Below are positions 45,000-56,912 of a DNA stretch of 64,000 bases, piece by piece (the first letter of the stretch is position 1; the number at the start of each line of letters is the position of its first letter). Position numbers and translations under genes: made by a program. The stretch is from Macrobrachium rosenbergii (lineage: Eukaryota; Arthropoda; Malacostraca; Decapoda; Palaemonidae): contig NC_089742.1 of assembly GCF_040412425.1 (NCBI RefSeq), positions 81,541,539 to 81,605,538 on the forward strand. Direction: 5' to 3'. A model generated the notes under the pieces. It worked only from the letters and a program-made list of their open reading frames with translations. It did not search any database and was not told the DNA's origin.

Positions 45000-46744
45000 T
45001 GCGGAGAAAATGAAGGAAGTTCCTCTTGGAGGTGATCATCACTTAGATGAAATTGATATTGCTACCGAAATGTCCTTGCTGAACCCAGAAGGACCAGGGA
45101 CACTACCTTCAGCTTATTGGGGCAGAAACTTTCCAGAAGGAATTCAATCCCACATGCATATTTCAGAAGCTGATCAGGATCCTTCCCCAAAAGGGATACA
45201 AAGGATTCAGTTAACCCCAAGTGAAATGACTACATATTCAGAGGGGGTATAGTAACTCACCCAGGACTTCTACTCCCTGGGCTACAGGCAGTCACACTTC
45301 GGCTGCAGATGCTCAGTCAGAATATGCAAGCTCCCCAAAAGGGATACACAGTTTGCAGTATTTGACCAGTTCCGTAAGGAAATTATGAGCAACATCAAAG
45401 ATGCCCTTGCCACAGAACGGCAGTACATAATGGGCATTTTGCATGATTCGAACAGGAAATTAAAGAAATAAAGTCAGTGATGTACACTCCAAAGTGTAAA
45501 AGTACTTCATCCTGCAATCGAAAAGGAGAGTGGAAACAACAGGGCTCCAACATTCTCCCCTATTGATGATCCTAACAATCCTTGGCGAGACGCTTCAATG
45601 TGCATTTTCTCTCCTGATGGTAAGTATCTCATTAACGAGAGAAAAACCATGATTGAAGTTGTTCATGTGGAGTTTAGAGACAAGGCAGCATTCCCTAATA
45701 CGGAGTGGCGCCTGATTCCACCGTTACCGGACATGGAGAAACCTCAAAAGGAAACGGTTCTCTTATGTGGTAACACAGCATTAAAAGCTGTTGATGGCGC
45801 CCTTTACCAGATCAACGGTAGGTGGATCTATACTCCCATCATGAATAAAACTCAATTAGCTCACCAAGTACCTCCAGCCTTCTGTCCCTTCACTTTTAAA
45901 ATAATTAATCATGTGAAGACAAACTTCCAGAATTATGTAGTAACTAGAAAACGGGAGCCATTGGCAGAACTAAAACCATTTGTCACAGTCCTCCCGGTTT
46001 GAAAAATTCCACCAAGGAGTGGGCAACACTTCAGCTCCTTTCGAAAGGAAAAAGCTCCCCTTGGATGTTGCTACTCAACAATTTGGGACTCCTATGAGAA
46101 GAATCTCAGATGAGACAGCTTCATCAGAATTCCGTGCTAGGACTCTTCTCCTCAGTATCTTGACCTCTTCCACCTTGCTAGAAGCTGCCACCAAAAGGCT
46201 TCCAGAGGACACCAGGACATATTTTGCTGCTTTGGCTAAAAGTCTCATGAGAACCCTATGGGAAGCACTCTGCGACTTTTTAGACTGGCGCTTAAAAGCG
46301 CGAATGTAAACATTGGAGGGCGCCAACAAGTCATTTCCTAATGTAACAGCCTTATTACAGTCTAATCCCTTCTGTAGGGACCTGTTTGAGGATGCTGTGG
46401 TAACACAAGTCAACGAGCAAGCACGACAACAAAATTGTACTGTGTATGCTCTTCTGGGAAAAGGAGTAATTGGGAAACAAAAAACCCGGAATTTCCCTTT
46501 ACCCAGCTCAAAAAAGGTTCGTTTTGATCAAAAATCATATAAGCCTGCAATCACCTCCAAATCTTTTCCTCACAAACAGGTAAGTAGCCAGAAAGGACAA
46601 ACTCCTTCAAAAGTACAGCAACAGCCACATAAGCAAGGACATCCTTTTCATAAGGTCCAAAAACCATCATACAAAGGAAAAGGAAAAGCAATGCCTGGAA
46701 TGCCCATCAAAGGAAAAGGTAGAGGAAGAGGCGGATATCAATAG
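45000..46744 (+). pseudogene. DIRS element C gag-like ORF1 body
   Basis: Segments in changing frames: 45010-45250 (Asp/Glu-rich, EVPLGGDHHLDEIDIA); 45550-46002, with IDDPNNPWRDASM, which aligns with the FDVGNPWRFALRA box of A/B; 46080-46309 (FRARTLLLSIL, ALAKSLMRTLWEALCDFLD), aligning with the AKSLLAGFQSDL region; and 46313-46744, a Lys/Gln/Gly-rich basic tail ending RGRGGYQ and a stop. Frameshifts near 45440, 46000 and 46310 make it a pseudogene. The RT frame starts immediately downstream. Confidence 0.78.
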
Positions 46745-46751
46745 GAATTGT

Positions 46752-48516
46752 TTGGTTGGGGGTAGACTCCAAAGACACCACAAAGAATGGAAGTCTTCTC
46801 CTTGGGGACACAGCATTGTTCTCAACGAACTGAGGTGGAAATGGTCCCACCCTCCCCCTCCTTTAAAGGGGTTCTTTCAAGCATCAAACCCCTCTCTAGA
46901 AGATTACGTGCAGAAGGCCCTATTAAAAGGTGCCATAGAGAAACATACGTATATTCGCCACCAGGCACGTCTCTTCAGCATTCCCAAAAAGGATTCCTCG
47001 GAAAAAAGAGTGATCCTCGACCTATCAACATTGAACAAGCACATTCTTTGCCAAAAGTTTCGGATGACTACCATTGCCCAAGTACGTTCAGTCATTCCAA
47101 AAAGGAGTTGGACAGTTTCTTTAGATCTGAAAGATGCATACTGGCACGTCCCTATTGCCGCTCCCTTTCGCCCCTTCCTAGGGTTCCAGATAGGGAAAGA
47201 GACTTACAGGTTCAAAGTCATGCCCTTTGGACTAAACATTGCCCCAAGAATTTTTACAAAACTAGCAACGGTAGTCATCCAGGAACTCAGGAAGGAAAGA
47301 ATAAAACTAATATCTTACCTAGACGAATGCCTAATAAACTTAAGAGCAGTGATCAACAGACTCCAGTCAAAAGGTTTCCTAATAAATTGGGAAAAATCCC
47401 GTCTCACACCCAGCAGACGTTTTCAGTGGTTGGGACTGTGTTGGGATACTCTGCAGGGCCTGTTGTCTCTCCCCATCAAAACTCAGAGCAGGATAAGGAA
47501 AGACCTCAAAAGGTTCCGAGACCAGCCCAGAGTTTCAAGACGGCAATTAGAACGCCTGATGGGTCTACTGCAATTTGCGTCCATAATAGATCCAATACTC
47601 AGATTGCAATTGAAAAACGTGAACATATTTTGGCTGTCACACGCAAGACAAAAGCTGCGAGACAGATCTCACCAAAAGAATCAAAAAGTCGGGGAGATAC
47701 TTCGGCCTTGGACCAGGAAGGAATCTCTGGCGAAACAGGTCACCCTGACTCCTCCACCTGTAAGAGTGACAATACTCACAGATGCCTCATTGACAGGTTG
47801 GGGAGGACATTGGGAGGATCATCAGGTGGCAGGGAGGTGGTCAGTGTCTCTGAGGAAATGTCATATCAATTTCCTGGAACTGATGGCTGCGTTTTTGTCT
47901 CAAAAAACTCAAACCTCCAGAAGAGACACACATTCTGTTGGTCCTAGACAACACGACTGCAGTGTCCTGCATCAAGAGATTGGGATCACGTTCACCTCCT
48001 CTCAACATGGTAATGCTTGCCATTCTTCGGATGGCACAAGTAAAGAAGTGGCACCTGTCTGCAATTCACCTCACAGGGTCTCTCAATGTAATAGCAGACT
48101 CTCTATCGAGGAAAACGACAGCCTCAACGGAGTGGATGTTGGACAACCACTCTTTCCAAACAATAGCCAACATGCTTCCACAACCAGAAGTGGACCTGTT
48201 CGCCACATACGAGAACCACAAACTTCCAGTATATGTATCTCCGAACTTGGACAATCAAGCAATAGCAAGAGATGCCTTCCTACAAGACTGGAACAATTGG
48301 AAGATGATGTATCTTTTTCCGCCATTGTCCCAGATTTCAAAGGTTTTGAGCAAACTGCTAACCTTCAAAGGAACAGCTTACTTAATAGCCCCAAATTGGC
48401 CAAACAGACATTGGTTCCTATCACTTCAACAGTGGGCGAAAAGATCAATTCCACTGTCGTCCGCTGTACTATCCCAGAAAGTAGGAGGAAAATTATTTAC
48501 GCATCCTCCTTTCTGA
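46752..48516 (+). pseudogene. DIRS element C reverse transcriptase-RNase H with active-site deletion
   Basis: A long open frame from 46752. It shows VGGRLQRHHKEW, LFSIPKKDSSEKRVILDLS, VSLDLKDAYWHVPI and VMPFGLNIAPRIFTKLA. The catalytic box at 47316-47327 reads YLDE followed by C. By alignment with copy B, about ten codons, from the second Asp of YLDD onward, are deleted in frame. RNase H begins TILTDASLTGWGG near 47770. A frameshift near 47890 moves the rest into 47938-48516, with VLDNTTAVSCI, LTGSLNVIADSLSR and DLFATYENHKLP, ending at a stop. RT activity is not expected. Confidence 0.9.
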
Positions 48517-49549
48517 GCCGAGACCTTCACGTGTGGATTTTTAAACATTATCTACCGTGAAAGCTACTCACCCAACATTGCTAGGTACCTAGTGCAAAAA
48601 GTTACGGACGTCATCTATCCGACAATACCAGTCCGTATGGAAGATATGGTTAGGTTATATCCATACTGAGAGCCCAGTTGAAATTTCTATAGAAACACTT
48701 TTAAATTTTATGATATATCTTTTTGAAGACAAACGCCTTGCGGTTACAACAATCATGTCATACAAGACAGCATTATCAGAACCCTTGCTTTATGGATTCA
48801 GGATTGACTCCAGCATAGAAGTCGTTACTTCCCTTCTACGGTCTTTTGCTCTACAAAGACCTGCTCCCGAAAAGACTCCCAATTACTTGGTCCCTGAACA
48901 AGGTACTTGACTTCTATCTACTCCTCAGTTCAGTGGATCCAATACAACCGCAACTCTCAAACTACAAAAGGCGATCTTCCTAATTGCATTAGCTTCAGGG
49001 GCCCGTATTAGTGAACTGGGCTCTCTTCGACAGGGACGATATATCACACAAACTGTTGATAATCATTTATTATTGTCCCCAGGCCCATCATTCCTGGCCA
49101 AGAATGAGGATCCTTTAAAAAGGAAATCTCCTATTCTTATAAGGAAACTTAATTTAGCAGACAAAACATTATGCCCAGTTCAAGCACTTAAGGGTTACCT
49201 AGAGGTCACGGCAAACATCCCAGAAGGTCCGATTTTCCTACACCCTAGCACGAATAAACCACTCTCTCTACAAGGGCTAAGAATAATTTTAGTGTCCCTA
49301 ATCAAAAAAGCAAACCCACACTCCTTTCCCAGGTCACATGACATAAGGAAAGTAAGTACATCATTGGCCTTCTTCAGAAATGTCTCCTTTGAAGAAGTCT
49401 CTGAAAGTACAGGGTGGGCATCAGAGACAGTGTTCTTAAAACATTACTGCCATGAGCTCGAACAAATTCGTCTGCACTGCATGTCAGTAGGTGGAATGGT
49501 TAGTCCCGACCCCATAGGCTCTACAGCAGAAAACCAGGGGTCTTCCTAA
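48490..49549 (+). CDS. DIRS element C tyrosine recombinase
   Basis: The integrase of element C. The N-terminal part is in pieces, including 48710-48910 (TIMSYKTALSEPLLYGF). The catalytic half is open from about 48950 to the stop at 49547-49549. The first Arg lies in ALASGARISELGSL, then come FLAKNEDP and LCPVQALKGYL, the box SHDIRKVSTSLAF, and the nucleophile in FLKHYCHEL. All four catalytic positions (R, H, R, Y) are present, which is unlike every other YR in this window. Frame changes near 48600 and 48920 still break the N-terminal domain. Confidence 0.86.
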
Positions 49550-49840
49550 CGGGTGAGTATGCTGACTATTGCTGGGAAAGATACGAAAAGACTGCAACCA
49601 CACTCAGCATACTTAGGTAAGTCACTACAGAACTTCACCCTAAAAGTGCAAGTTCTTGTTTAGTTTTCTCATTTCTTGTTTCCAAAACCCCAAAAGGTTT
49701 TTTGGAATAAGGAATGGGGCTTGAAACTTGTGGCTTGACCTTGGACCATAAGTGTTTTTTCTTTGGGTTGTTTGGAATTTAAATTTTAAGAGCTTAAGCC
49801 TTTTGTCACCTGTCAATTTCTTTGGTAAAGCTCCTTTGCG

Positions 49841-49919
49841 GACGAGACAGCGACTACGCTATCAAAAAACAGGTTTTGACGTAGGAAAAACCTATTTTTG
49901 GTGGTCGCTGTTGAGTCCT
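49841..49919 (+). repeat. Internal complementary region of DIRS element C
   Basis: The left arm (49841-49868) is complementary to the left end 42496-42523 (ACAGCGACTACGCTATCAAA). The right arm (49871-49919) is complementary to the right end 50278-50330, including GGTGGTCGCTGTTGAGTCCT. The central hairpin at 49871-49893 has stem AGGTTTT / AAAACCT and loop GACGTAGGA. Confidence 0.94.
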
Positions 49920-49989
49920 CAAAACCCTCCCACTTCTCTGACAAAAGACATGGGATTTGGGCAAGGGATAATCCTACATTGACCAGCAG

Positions 49990-50333
49990 AGAGTAATGGA
50001 GATGGTCTTTTTGCCTGCCCGGTCGTAAAACAAGATGGCAGACACGCATGCGCAATAGTCACTTCTTGCAGTTTTGACGTAGGAAAAACTGGGTTCAGCT
50101 TCGCTGAAGATAAGGGAAAATGCCCTCTTATCTTTGAGTCCATTATACTCTATCACGTGTCATAGTGTTTTCATTACGACACAATACCCGGCTACAAGAC
50201 CAGGCTAGAAAAATATTTCTTTGATACTAGTCTAGTCACCATGGAAGCACTGGCACACCATGGGGGGTAACTCCTTTGAGGACTCAACAGCGACCACCAA
50301 AAATAGGTTTTTCCTACATCAAAACCTGTTTTA
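49990..50333 (+). repeat. Right ITR and terminal extension of DIRS element C
   Basis: 49990-50283 pairs with the left ITR. 50284-50333 is the extension that pairs only with the ICR right arm. Confidence 0.94.
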
Positions 50334-50896
50334 TCCTTAATGTTGCCCAGACTCCTAACACTTTATTGTTGCCTTGGAACCTTCAGAGAGTAACTACTTA
50401 GACCCTCTCATAACTTGACCCAAAGTATTTGATCAAAACTAAAATAGCCAATCATTCTTACCTCTTACATTAATTTTTTTAATCCTTACCCTATGAGGAT
50501 TAATCTTTAATGCATAAATTGAAACTGCAAACATTTATGATTCAAGTGCAGAAATGGACCTTTCATCAACCACTTTCCAAAATTCAAATTCAAATCCAAA
50601 CAGCCCATTAAAGCCATAAAAATCTAGAAACCTTAAATGAAAAGGAAAATTCAGACAAGACACAGCCTTAAATCATTTGATTCCATGCTTTGGAATGAAA
50701 ATTGGTCAAGGTTTCTGGTATTAGAAACAGTTAAGAAGATACATACATTGTTGGAACTTGGAAATTTTTTATTAACTAGACATCCAACAAAAATGTCATT
50801 TAAAAAAGGTCGTTAAGACAAATGAAAGAATGATGATTGAAACCACCACCAAAGACGAGCCTGCAAGCTGTTTGGTAATGAAAATCATAGACAACA
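50334..50896. other. Non-coding flank, no feature recognised
   Basis: AT-rich DNA between DIRS C and the next TTAA-type repeat; nothing supported. Confidence 0.5.
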
Positions 50897-50900
50897 TTAA

Positions 50901-51240
50901 CCCTTAATGGACGGGCATCATCATATGAGTATCTGTAACAGGTTTTGAGTGATGGGCGGGCTAACTCATATGAGTATTAATATTACGCACCATACGATTT
51001 TAGCAGGAAAGATGTTCATAGCACTTCAGTGGTCCATAAATGTCTTGTGGCAACTGTGACAGTAGTTCAGCACAGGAGTGGACAGAGGGGGAATCGACAG
51101 TATGCCCTGAGACTTGTTAGAGAAATATATTGCCTGTCTCTATCCCATATCTTTTGATTTATTTGCTCATAAATATACCCAGGGATTGCTGTTGGTTTTA
51201 GTTCTTATCTTTTTTGATAGTATGTCAGCTATTTAATGTC
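50901..51240. mobile_element. TTAA-type element, left part only
   Basis: TTAA (50897-50900) followed by CCCTTAATGGACGGGC. 50925-51235 matches 39270-39600. The right half seen in the other copy is not present here, so this copy is truncated or interrupted. Confidence 0.6.
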
Positions 51241-51394
51241 AAAATAAAACACAGCAGAATGAATAATGTGCAGGGTTCTGTTATATTACCCACCAATGAA
51301 GATGAACTAATAGGTGAAAAGATTTTATTAGATTCTCTTCAGAGGAAATATAAACCTGGAATGTATGATATCCTCAGCAAGATAAACAGAATTA
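51241..51394 (+). other. Unassigned open segment, possible exon
   Basis: An open frame encodes SVILPTNEDELIGEKILLDS then LQRKYKPGMYDILSKI, which looks like real protein rather than chance. It is preceded by an AACACAG acceptor-like site and runs straight into a MITE at 51395. It might be a host exon whose donor was displaced, or a transposon fossil. I cannot identify it. Confidence 0.3.
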
Positions 51395-51728
51395 CAGGCA
51401 GTTACGTTGGAGGTTCCGTTCCGACGCCGCGCTGTATGACCCAGAACGTTACAAGAAAAATGTATAAAAATGAGAAATAAAGTGACGAAAGCTTTACCTT
51501 TAATCCTCTGGGTGTACTGTACAGTATTTTACTTGTGTTCTGACTTGGTGTGCATCCAAAAACCTTCAAATTTTCACTTTATATTGCAGCTGTATGTACT
51601 TTTATTGTTCCGTTGCAGCATAAGATGACAACGTAACCTCAGAACATCCACTATAACCTGGAACCGAGTTTTAATTGATATATTTGAAAGTGATGTAACC
51701 AGAGTCTGACATAACCTGGGGACTGCCT
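51395..51728. mobile_element. Palindromic MITE of the CAGGCAGT type
   Basis: Left end TA then CAGGCAGT; right end CCTGGGGACTGCCT. Inward the arms read GTTGGAGGTTCCG and CATAACCTGG / CTATAACCTGGAACC. Same end motif as 35158-35520, different body. Ends are worn, so limits are approximate. Confidence 0.6.
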
Positions 51729-51769
51729 AAATCATGAAAAGTGACAAAGATTGAATTCATGGACAATCT

Positions 51770-53650
51770 TCCTCCAAAAATTAAAATTATAGGACAAAAA
51801 AAGTTCTGAGACCACATGTACCTAAACCTCATCTATCCCAAAACTGTATTAAATGTGAACATGAAGCAAAAGAATGTACTAGCAATAACAGCAGATGTAC
51901 CTACTGTAGATCTAGCAACTTACAATGCTATGGAATCACCTTTTTCTGTCAACTGTGGTCAAGACCATTGCAACAGATCAAAAGAATGTCTATCCTGTGT
52001 ATACAACACTGAACTGAAACTTTTATGAGATAGAACAGGTACGTCCATAAGAAAGTAAAACTACATACTAAATGGTAGTTAACCAAAGACTGAGAAGTAG
52101 TAGCAAGGGGTATAATAAAACAATGCAGACAATGAATAATTCCAAGAAATAATACACAAACTGTAAATTTAGAAAAAAAACTGTAACCAAAATTTAATGA
52201 AGTCCTTAGTTCTTTGTAGGATGAGGATTCTTTAAACCTTGAAAAAACTGAAGAGATGGATGTGGAAGAAAATAGTATTAAACGTGTAAAAAAGTAAAAA
52301 CTCATAGTGACAAAAACTCATATTGACAGGTCAGTTGGATTAGTAAGACCTGCTCCTGAGGTATTAAAAGAAATAAGGTTGTTGATAAAGCATTCAAAGT
52401 GGCAATTGTTTTGACTAGGTCAAATATACTACCTTGAAGCCCATCATCTTTAGTACATGGCAGTATTCATGGAGTAATGAATGTGAAAATAACTAACCCA
52501 GATTAAACAGACTGTTGGACTGTAATGTTCTTCACTCAAAAAAAAAGAGCATCATAGGAAAGTATTAATATCCTGTCTTTGAACCGGTTGCACTCACCAG
52601 TCTTGGATATTTGATGAAAAACCCACATGACCAATCCTTGAATATGGTCTGATTGAAATATTTATTAATAGTAGTAATAATAAGTAAGACCAAAAATATA
52701 TGACAACCTCCAAAAAAAAACATGAAATGCCACCATCTTCAAGCCTAGGAGCAACTACAGTACAGCTTTGTCTGTGTTTTTTTTTTTTTTTTTGTGTGTA
52801 AGCTAACCAGAAGGGATTTTCTTGGCATATGATTGAAAATTGATAAGGTTACTCCAATAGCTAAATAGGATTGGCCCTGCTGATTACTGCCCAATTTCTG
52901 TAACCCTATGTTATTTAAAGTTTTTTAATGTTTCTTGGCAAAGATCTTATTGCTTATGTGAAAGTCATCATATGTTCTCTAGTATGCAGTGTGGCTTTTG
53001 TAAACTTATGGCTTTTTGCATTGATCCCCTCAGAGTATAGATCTGTGGTTGCTGAATTTCTTGACTAGATTTAGTGAAAATTAGGGCTTGAAGCAAATAT
53101 GTAATGGCAGATGAAGTTAAACCCTAACAAAATTCAAAGTATGATTGCTGTTAAGCCAAGGACATTGTTCACTTTTTCAGTTGTTCAGAAGCTCAATATA
53201 CCAAGAAATTCTTTCAAGAATTTTGGAGACTTGTCTCCTGAGGAAATGTCCCAATTCATTTAATCTTCCATGTTGTAAATACAGTACTGTTTTCTTGTAT
53301 GGTCTCATCATTTGATATACTTCTTATTAAATTGTTGGACAAAAATTAAGTTCTGTTAAATTTCTTATCCCTTATCATAATAGGTTTTTTGCTCCATCAT
53401 TCAGGTAGTTCATTGTGCATGCTGTTTGAGATAATTTATAATTCTGATCATCCTTTATATTCAGGTCTTCCTAGACTATACTATCTGCCACATAGAACTG
53501 GATATGCAGTTCATTCTAACAGTCTTGTCTTTTCTTCTGTAAGGTTTAGTAACAGTCTTCTAGTTTATTTCTTTTTGTTGCCAAATTGTTGAATGACTTT
53601 CCTAATCTTGTTGTTGAAATTTTGGTATTTTCATAAGTTCAGACTTGGCA
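51770..53650 (+). pseudogene. Degenerate LINE (ORF1 zinc knuckles and RT fragments)
   Basis: 51820-52030 has a CxxC...C pattern of ORF1 zinc knuckles in two frames (NCIKCEHEAKEC, RCTYC, then DHCNRSKECLSC), as in Jockey/I-type non-LTR elements. 52830-53000 gives a decayed RT start (KVTPIAK...DWP...LLPN), and near 53105 MKLNPNKIQSMIAVKP resembles the MxLNxxKT motif of LINE RTs. 53390-53590 (HPLYSGLPRLYYLP, RFSNSLLVYFFLLPNC) matches the typical C-terminal tail of such proteins. No open frame survives, so the clade is uncertain. Confidence 0.62.
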
Positions 53651-54706
53651 CAAATGCATTTTTGTAGAGAAAGCTTATAAGTCTTTCACATTTGTTGACA
53701 CTGTGTATTTGTATTTTATATTATTTTTTTGTTACTTATCTTTTTGTTACTTTTCTTTCATAGTTTATTCCTTACTTTTCAGTTTCCTTTTCTGCACCAG
53801 GCTGCTTACCCTAATGTGGCTCTTAGCATTTAGCATTTGATCAAGGATTACTTACAAAAAATCAGCTGCTTATGCATCATAGTACTGGAGTAATTAAAAG
53901 TTGCAGTTATTTTTTCTAGCCATTATCTGGAAACATAATGAAAAATTTGATTTTTCAGAGAAGAGATGGAAATTAATGAAACTGGTTTATGTATTGGATA
54001 TGTACCAAAGTTAAACCTTTAGGAAAAATTGTTTGGGAAGTAGCTTTTTTCATAGATTTAAAAATGAAAAAAGTACATAAAGTGGAGGAACTTTGAGTTC
54101 AAATTTTTTCGTTTTCCTTGCATTTGAAAAATATCATGTAAAAATGTTAAGCAAATTCCTCAAACCATAAGTCAAAATCCTAAGCTATAATATAATGGTT
54201 TTTGGAGTTAGTATACCCCTTAAATGAAGATGATTACAAACATATTCCTTGTCCCTTGATGCAGAGTAGTACTTCTCTAACATATCTTTGGCAGTTATCG
54301 AATTTTCACCAGCATACATCAAGTTATCAGAAAGACATGCTCGAAAAAAATTTTGGAAGAGTCTTCAGCATTTTCAATTGGTTCTGTTATTACATTTTCA
54401 AGAAGTTGCAGTATATTAAACAAGATCAAATATCTTAATTAAAAACAAACCCTTCAGGCCAGTCCTATAAGACTTAACAAGTTGTCATTACCCAGTAAGG
54501 CATAAATGCTAGATGTACAAGATCCAGAAATGGAGAATTTTAAATAGGTCCACCTAACATGATACTGCTTTATTTCTTTCAATTTTGTATACAGTGTCAG
54601 AAACTTTGAAATTTAAATACTAAGCTTGAGCACTCATTATCTTACCTGTTTAATTGCAGTAATGTACTGATTACAAGTGTTTAAATGTATTTTCTCTACT
54701 ACACTA
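53651..54706. other. Non-coding sequence, no feature recognised
   Basis: AT-rich, with no ORF having recognisable motifs and no pairable repeat. Confidence 0.45.
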
Positions 54707-54710
54707 TTAA

Positions 54711-56908
54711 CCCTTAAACGCCGACTGGACGTATCATACGTCGACTAAAATTGTCTGTTGGGTGCCGAGTGGACGTACCCGCACGTCGACTACAAAAATT
54801 TCAACCTTCGGTCAACTTTGATTTCGATCGAAATGGTCGAAAAATGCAATTGTAAGCTAAAACTCTTACATTCTAGTAATATTCAATCATTTACCTTAAT
54901 TTTGCAACAAATTGGAAGTCTCTAGCACAATATTTCGATTTATGGTGAATTTTTGAAAAGAACTTTTTCCTTACGCATTTAGCTGGTAACTTTCGGGTAA
55001 AAATTTCAGAAATTCTTTCGTCATTTTGTCGTAATGTTTGCACTGTTTTATATTAGCCGTTACATAAAGTTTTGTATGTGAAAATGTGCGCAATTTCATG
55101 TAAAATACAGCAAAATACAACCCATGGTTGTAGCTTTTATCAGTTTGGAAATATTTTCATATAAATCACGATAACTGCCAAAATTTCAACCTTCGGTCAA
55201 CTTTGACTCGACCGAAATGGTAAAAACGCAATTGTAAGCTAAAAATCTTAAATTCTAGTAATATTCAACCATTTACCTTCATTTTCCAACAAATTGAAGT
55301 CTCTAGCACAATATTTCGATTTATGGTGAATTTTTTGAAAAACTTTTTCCTTACTCATCCGCACTAGTAACTTGGCGAAAAATTTCAGAAATTCTTTCGT
55401 CATTTTGTCGTAACTTTTGCACTGTTTTATATTAGCCGTTACATAAAGTTTTATATGTGAAAAATGTGCGCAATTTCATGTAAAAATACAGCAAAATACA
55501 ACCCATGGTTGTAGCTTTTATCAGTTTGGAAATATTTTCATATAAATCACGATAACTGCCAAAATTTCAACCTTCGGGTCAACTTTGACTCGACCAGGAA
55601 ATGGTAAAAAACGCAATTGTAAGCTAAAACTCTTACATTCTAGTAATATTCAATCATTTACCTTCATTTTCCAACAAATTGGAAGTCTCTAGCACAATAT
55701 TTCGATTTATGGTGAATTTTTGAAAAACTTTCCTTACGTCCACGCCAGAAATTCTTTAAACACGTTGTCGTAATGTTTGCACCGTTTATATTAGTCGTTA
55801 CATAAGGTTTTATATATGGAAATGTGCGCAATTTCATTTAGAATACAACAGAAAATAACTCATGGTTGTAGCTTTTATCAGTTTTGAAATATTTTCATAT
55901 AAATCACGATAACTGCCAAAATTTCAACCTTCGGTTAACTTTAACTCGACCGAAATGGTAAAAAAACGCAATTATAAGCTAAAACTCTTACATTCTAGTA
56001 ATATTCAATCATGTACCTTCATTTTGCAACAAACTGGAAGTCTCTAGCGCAATATTTCTATTTATGGTGAATTTCTGAAAAAATACTTTTTCCTTACGTC
56101 TGCACGCGGTAACTCGGCTGAACGTCTCAGAAATTCTTTCGTCACGTTGTCGTAATGTTTGCATCGTTTTACATTAGTCATTACATAAACTTTTATATAT
56201 GAAAATGTGCGAAATTTCATGTAGAATACAACAGAAAATAACTCATGGTTGTAGCTTTTATCAGTTTTGAAATATTTTCATATAAATCACGATAAATAGA
56301 AAAAATTCGACTTTTGGTCAAATTTAACTCGACCAAAATGGTAGAAAACTGCAATTGTAAGCTAAATCACTTACAACCTAGTAATATTCAATCAATTAGC
56401 TTCATTTTTTCAACAAACGGGAAGTCTCTAGCACAATATTTCGATTTATGGTGAATTTTGAAAAAACATTTTTTACGTCCATGCGTTACTTAATTCATGC
56501 ATCATTTTTGTGATAATATTTTCTCTGTGTTGCTTTGATTGTTTTACAATTTGTTATATACCAAAATCATCGCAATTTAGTGTACAATACAAAAGAAAAA
56601 AAATAACCGTTAGCTTTAACCGCTTTTGCTCACAGTGCGATTTGTATAAAATTATATATGAAAATTTTTTTTTGTGCTGTCATATATTTCAATATTTATA
56701 TATGATAATGATATTTTTTCTCATTTCTGATGGTTGCATACTAAACTTCAGGCAATGACAAAAAAAGGAGCCAAAAATGAACTCTTAATCTTAAAAACTA
56801 AGCGTGCTGCGATTTTTTGAAAAAAACTTTTTCCGCTTCGGCGCTAACTCCCGAACACTGCAGGCATACGGGAGACGTTTTTGTAAATAGAGGCTCGTCG
56901 TTAGAGGG
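54711..56908. mobile_element. piggyBac-like TTAA element carrying a ~380-bp tandem array
   Basis: Flanked by TTAA (54707-54710 and 56909-56912). Ends are inverted: CCCTTAAACGCCGA on the left, and CCCTCTAACGACGA when the right end is inverted. CCC...GGG ends with TTAA duplication are piggyBac-like. The first 85 bp contain GACGTA/CGTCGACT words. The interior is a tandem array (about 54795-56500). No transposase ORF, so it is non-autonomous. Confidence 0.75.
54795..56500. repeat. Satellite-like tandem array, ~380-bp monomer, about 4.5 copies
   Basis: Monomers start at TCAACCTTCGG or its variants at 54801, 55186, 55567, 55924 and 56307: periods 385, 381, 357 and 383. Conserved landmarks in each copy are CTAGTAATATTCAA, AGCACAATATTTCGATTTAT and GTTGTAGCTTTTATCAGTTT. 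The array ends by gradual divergence, not abruptly. Confidence 0.94.
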
Positions 56909-56912
56909 TTAA

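Larger units (their letters stand above)
42496..50333 (+). mobile_element. DIRS-type tyrosine-recombinase retrotransposon, element C
   Basis: A complete DIRS element of a lineage distinct from A/B (about 7.8 kb). ITRs at 42513-42815 and 49990-50283, ICR at 49841-49919, plus-strand gag, RT-RNase H and YR. Proteins share the same order and motifs as A/B but are clearly diverged. The ends extend to about 42496 and 50333, as judged by pairing with the ICR arms. The RT has an active-site deletion and gag and RNase H carry frameshifts, but the YR core is intact. Confidence 0.94.
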
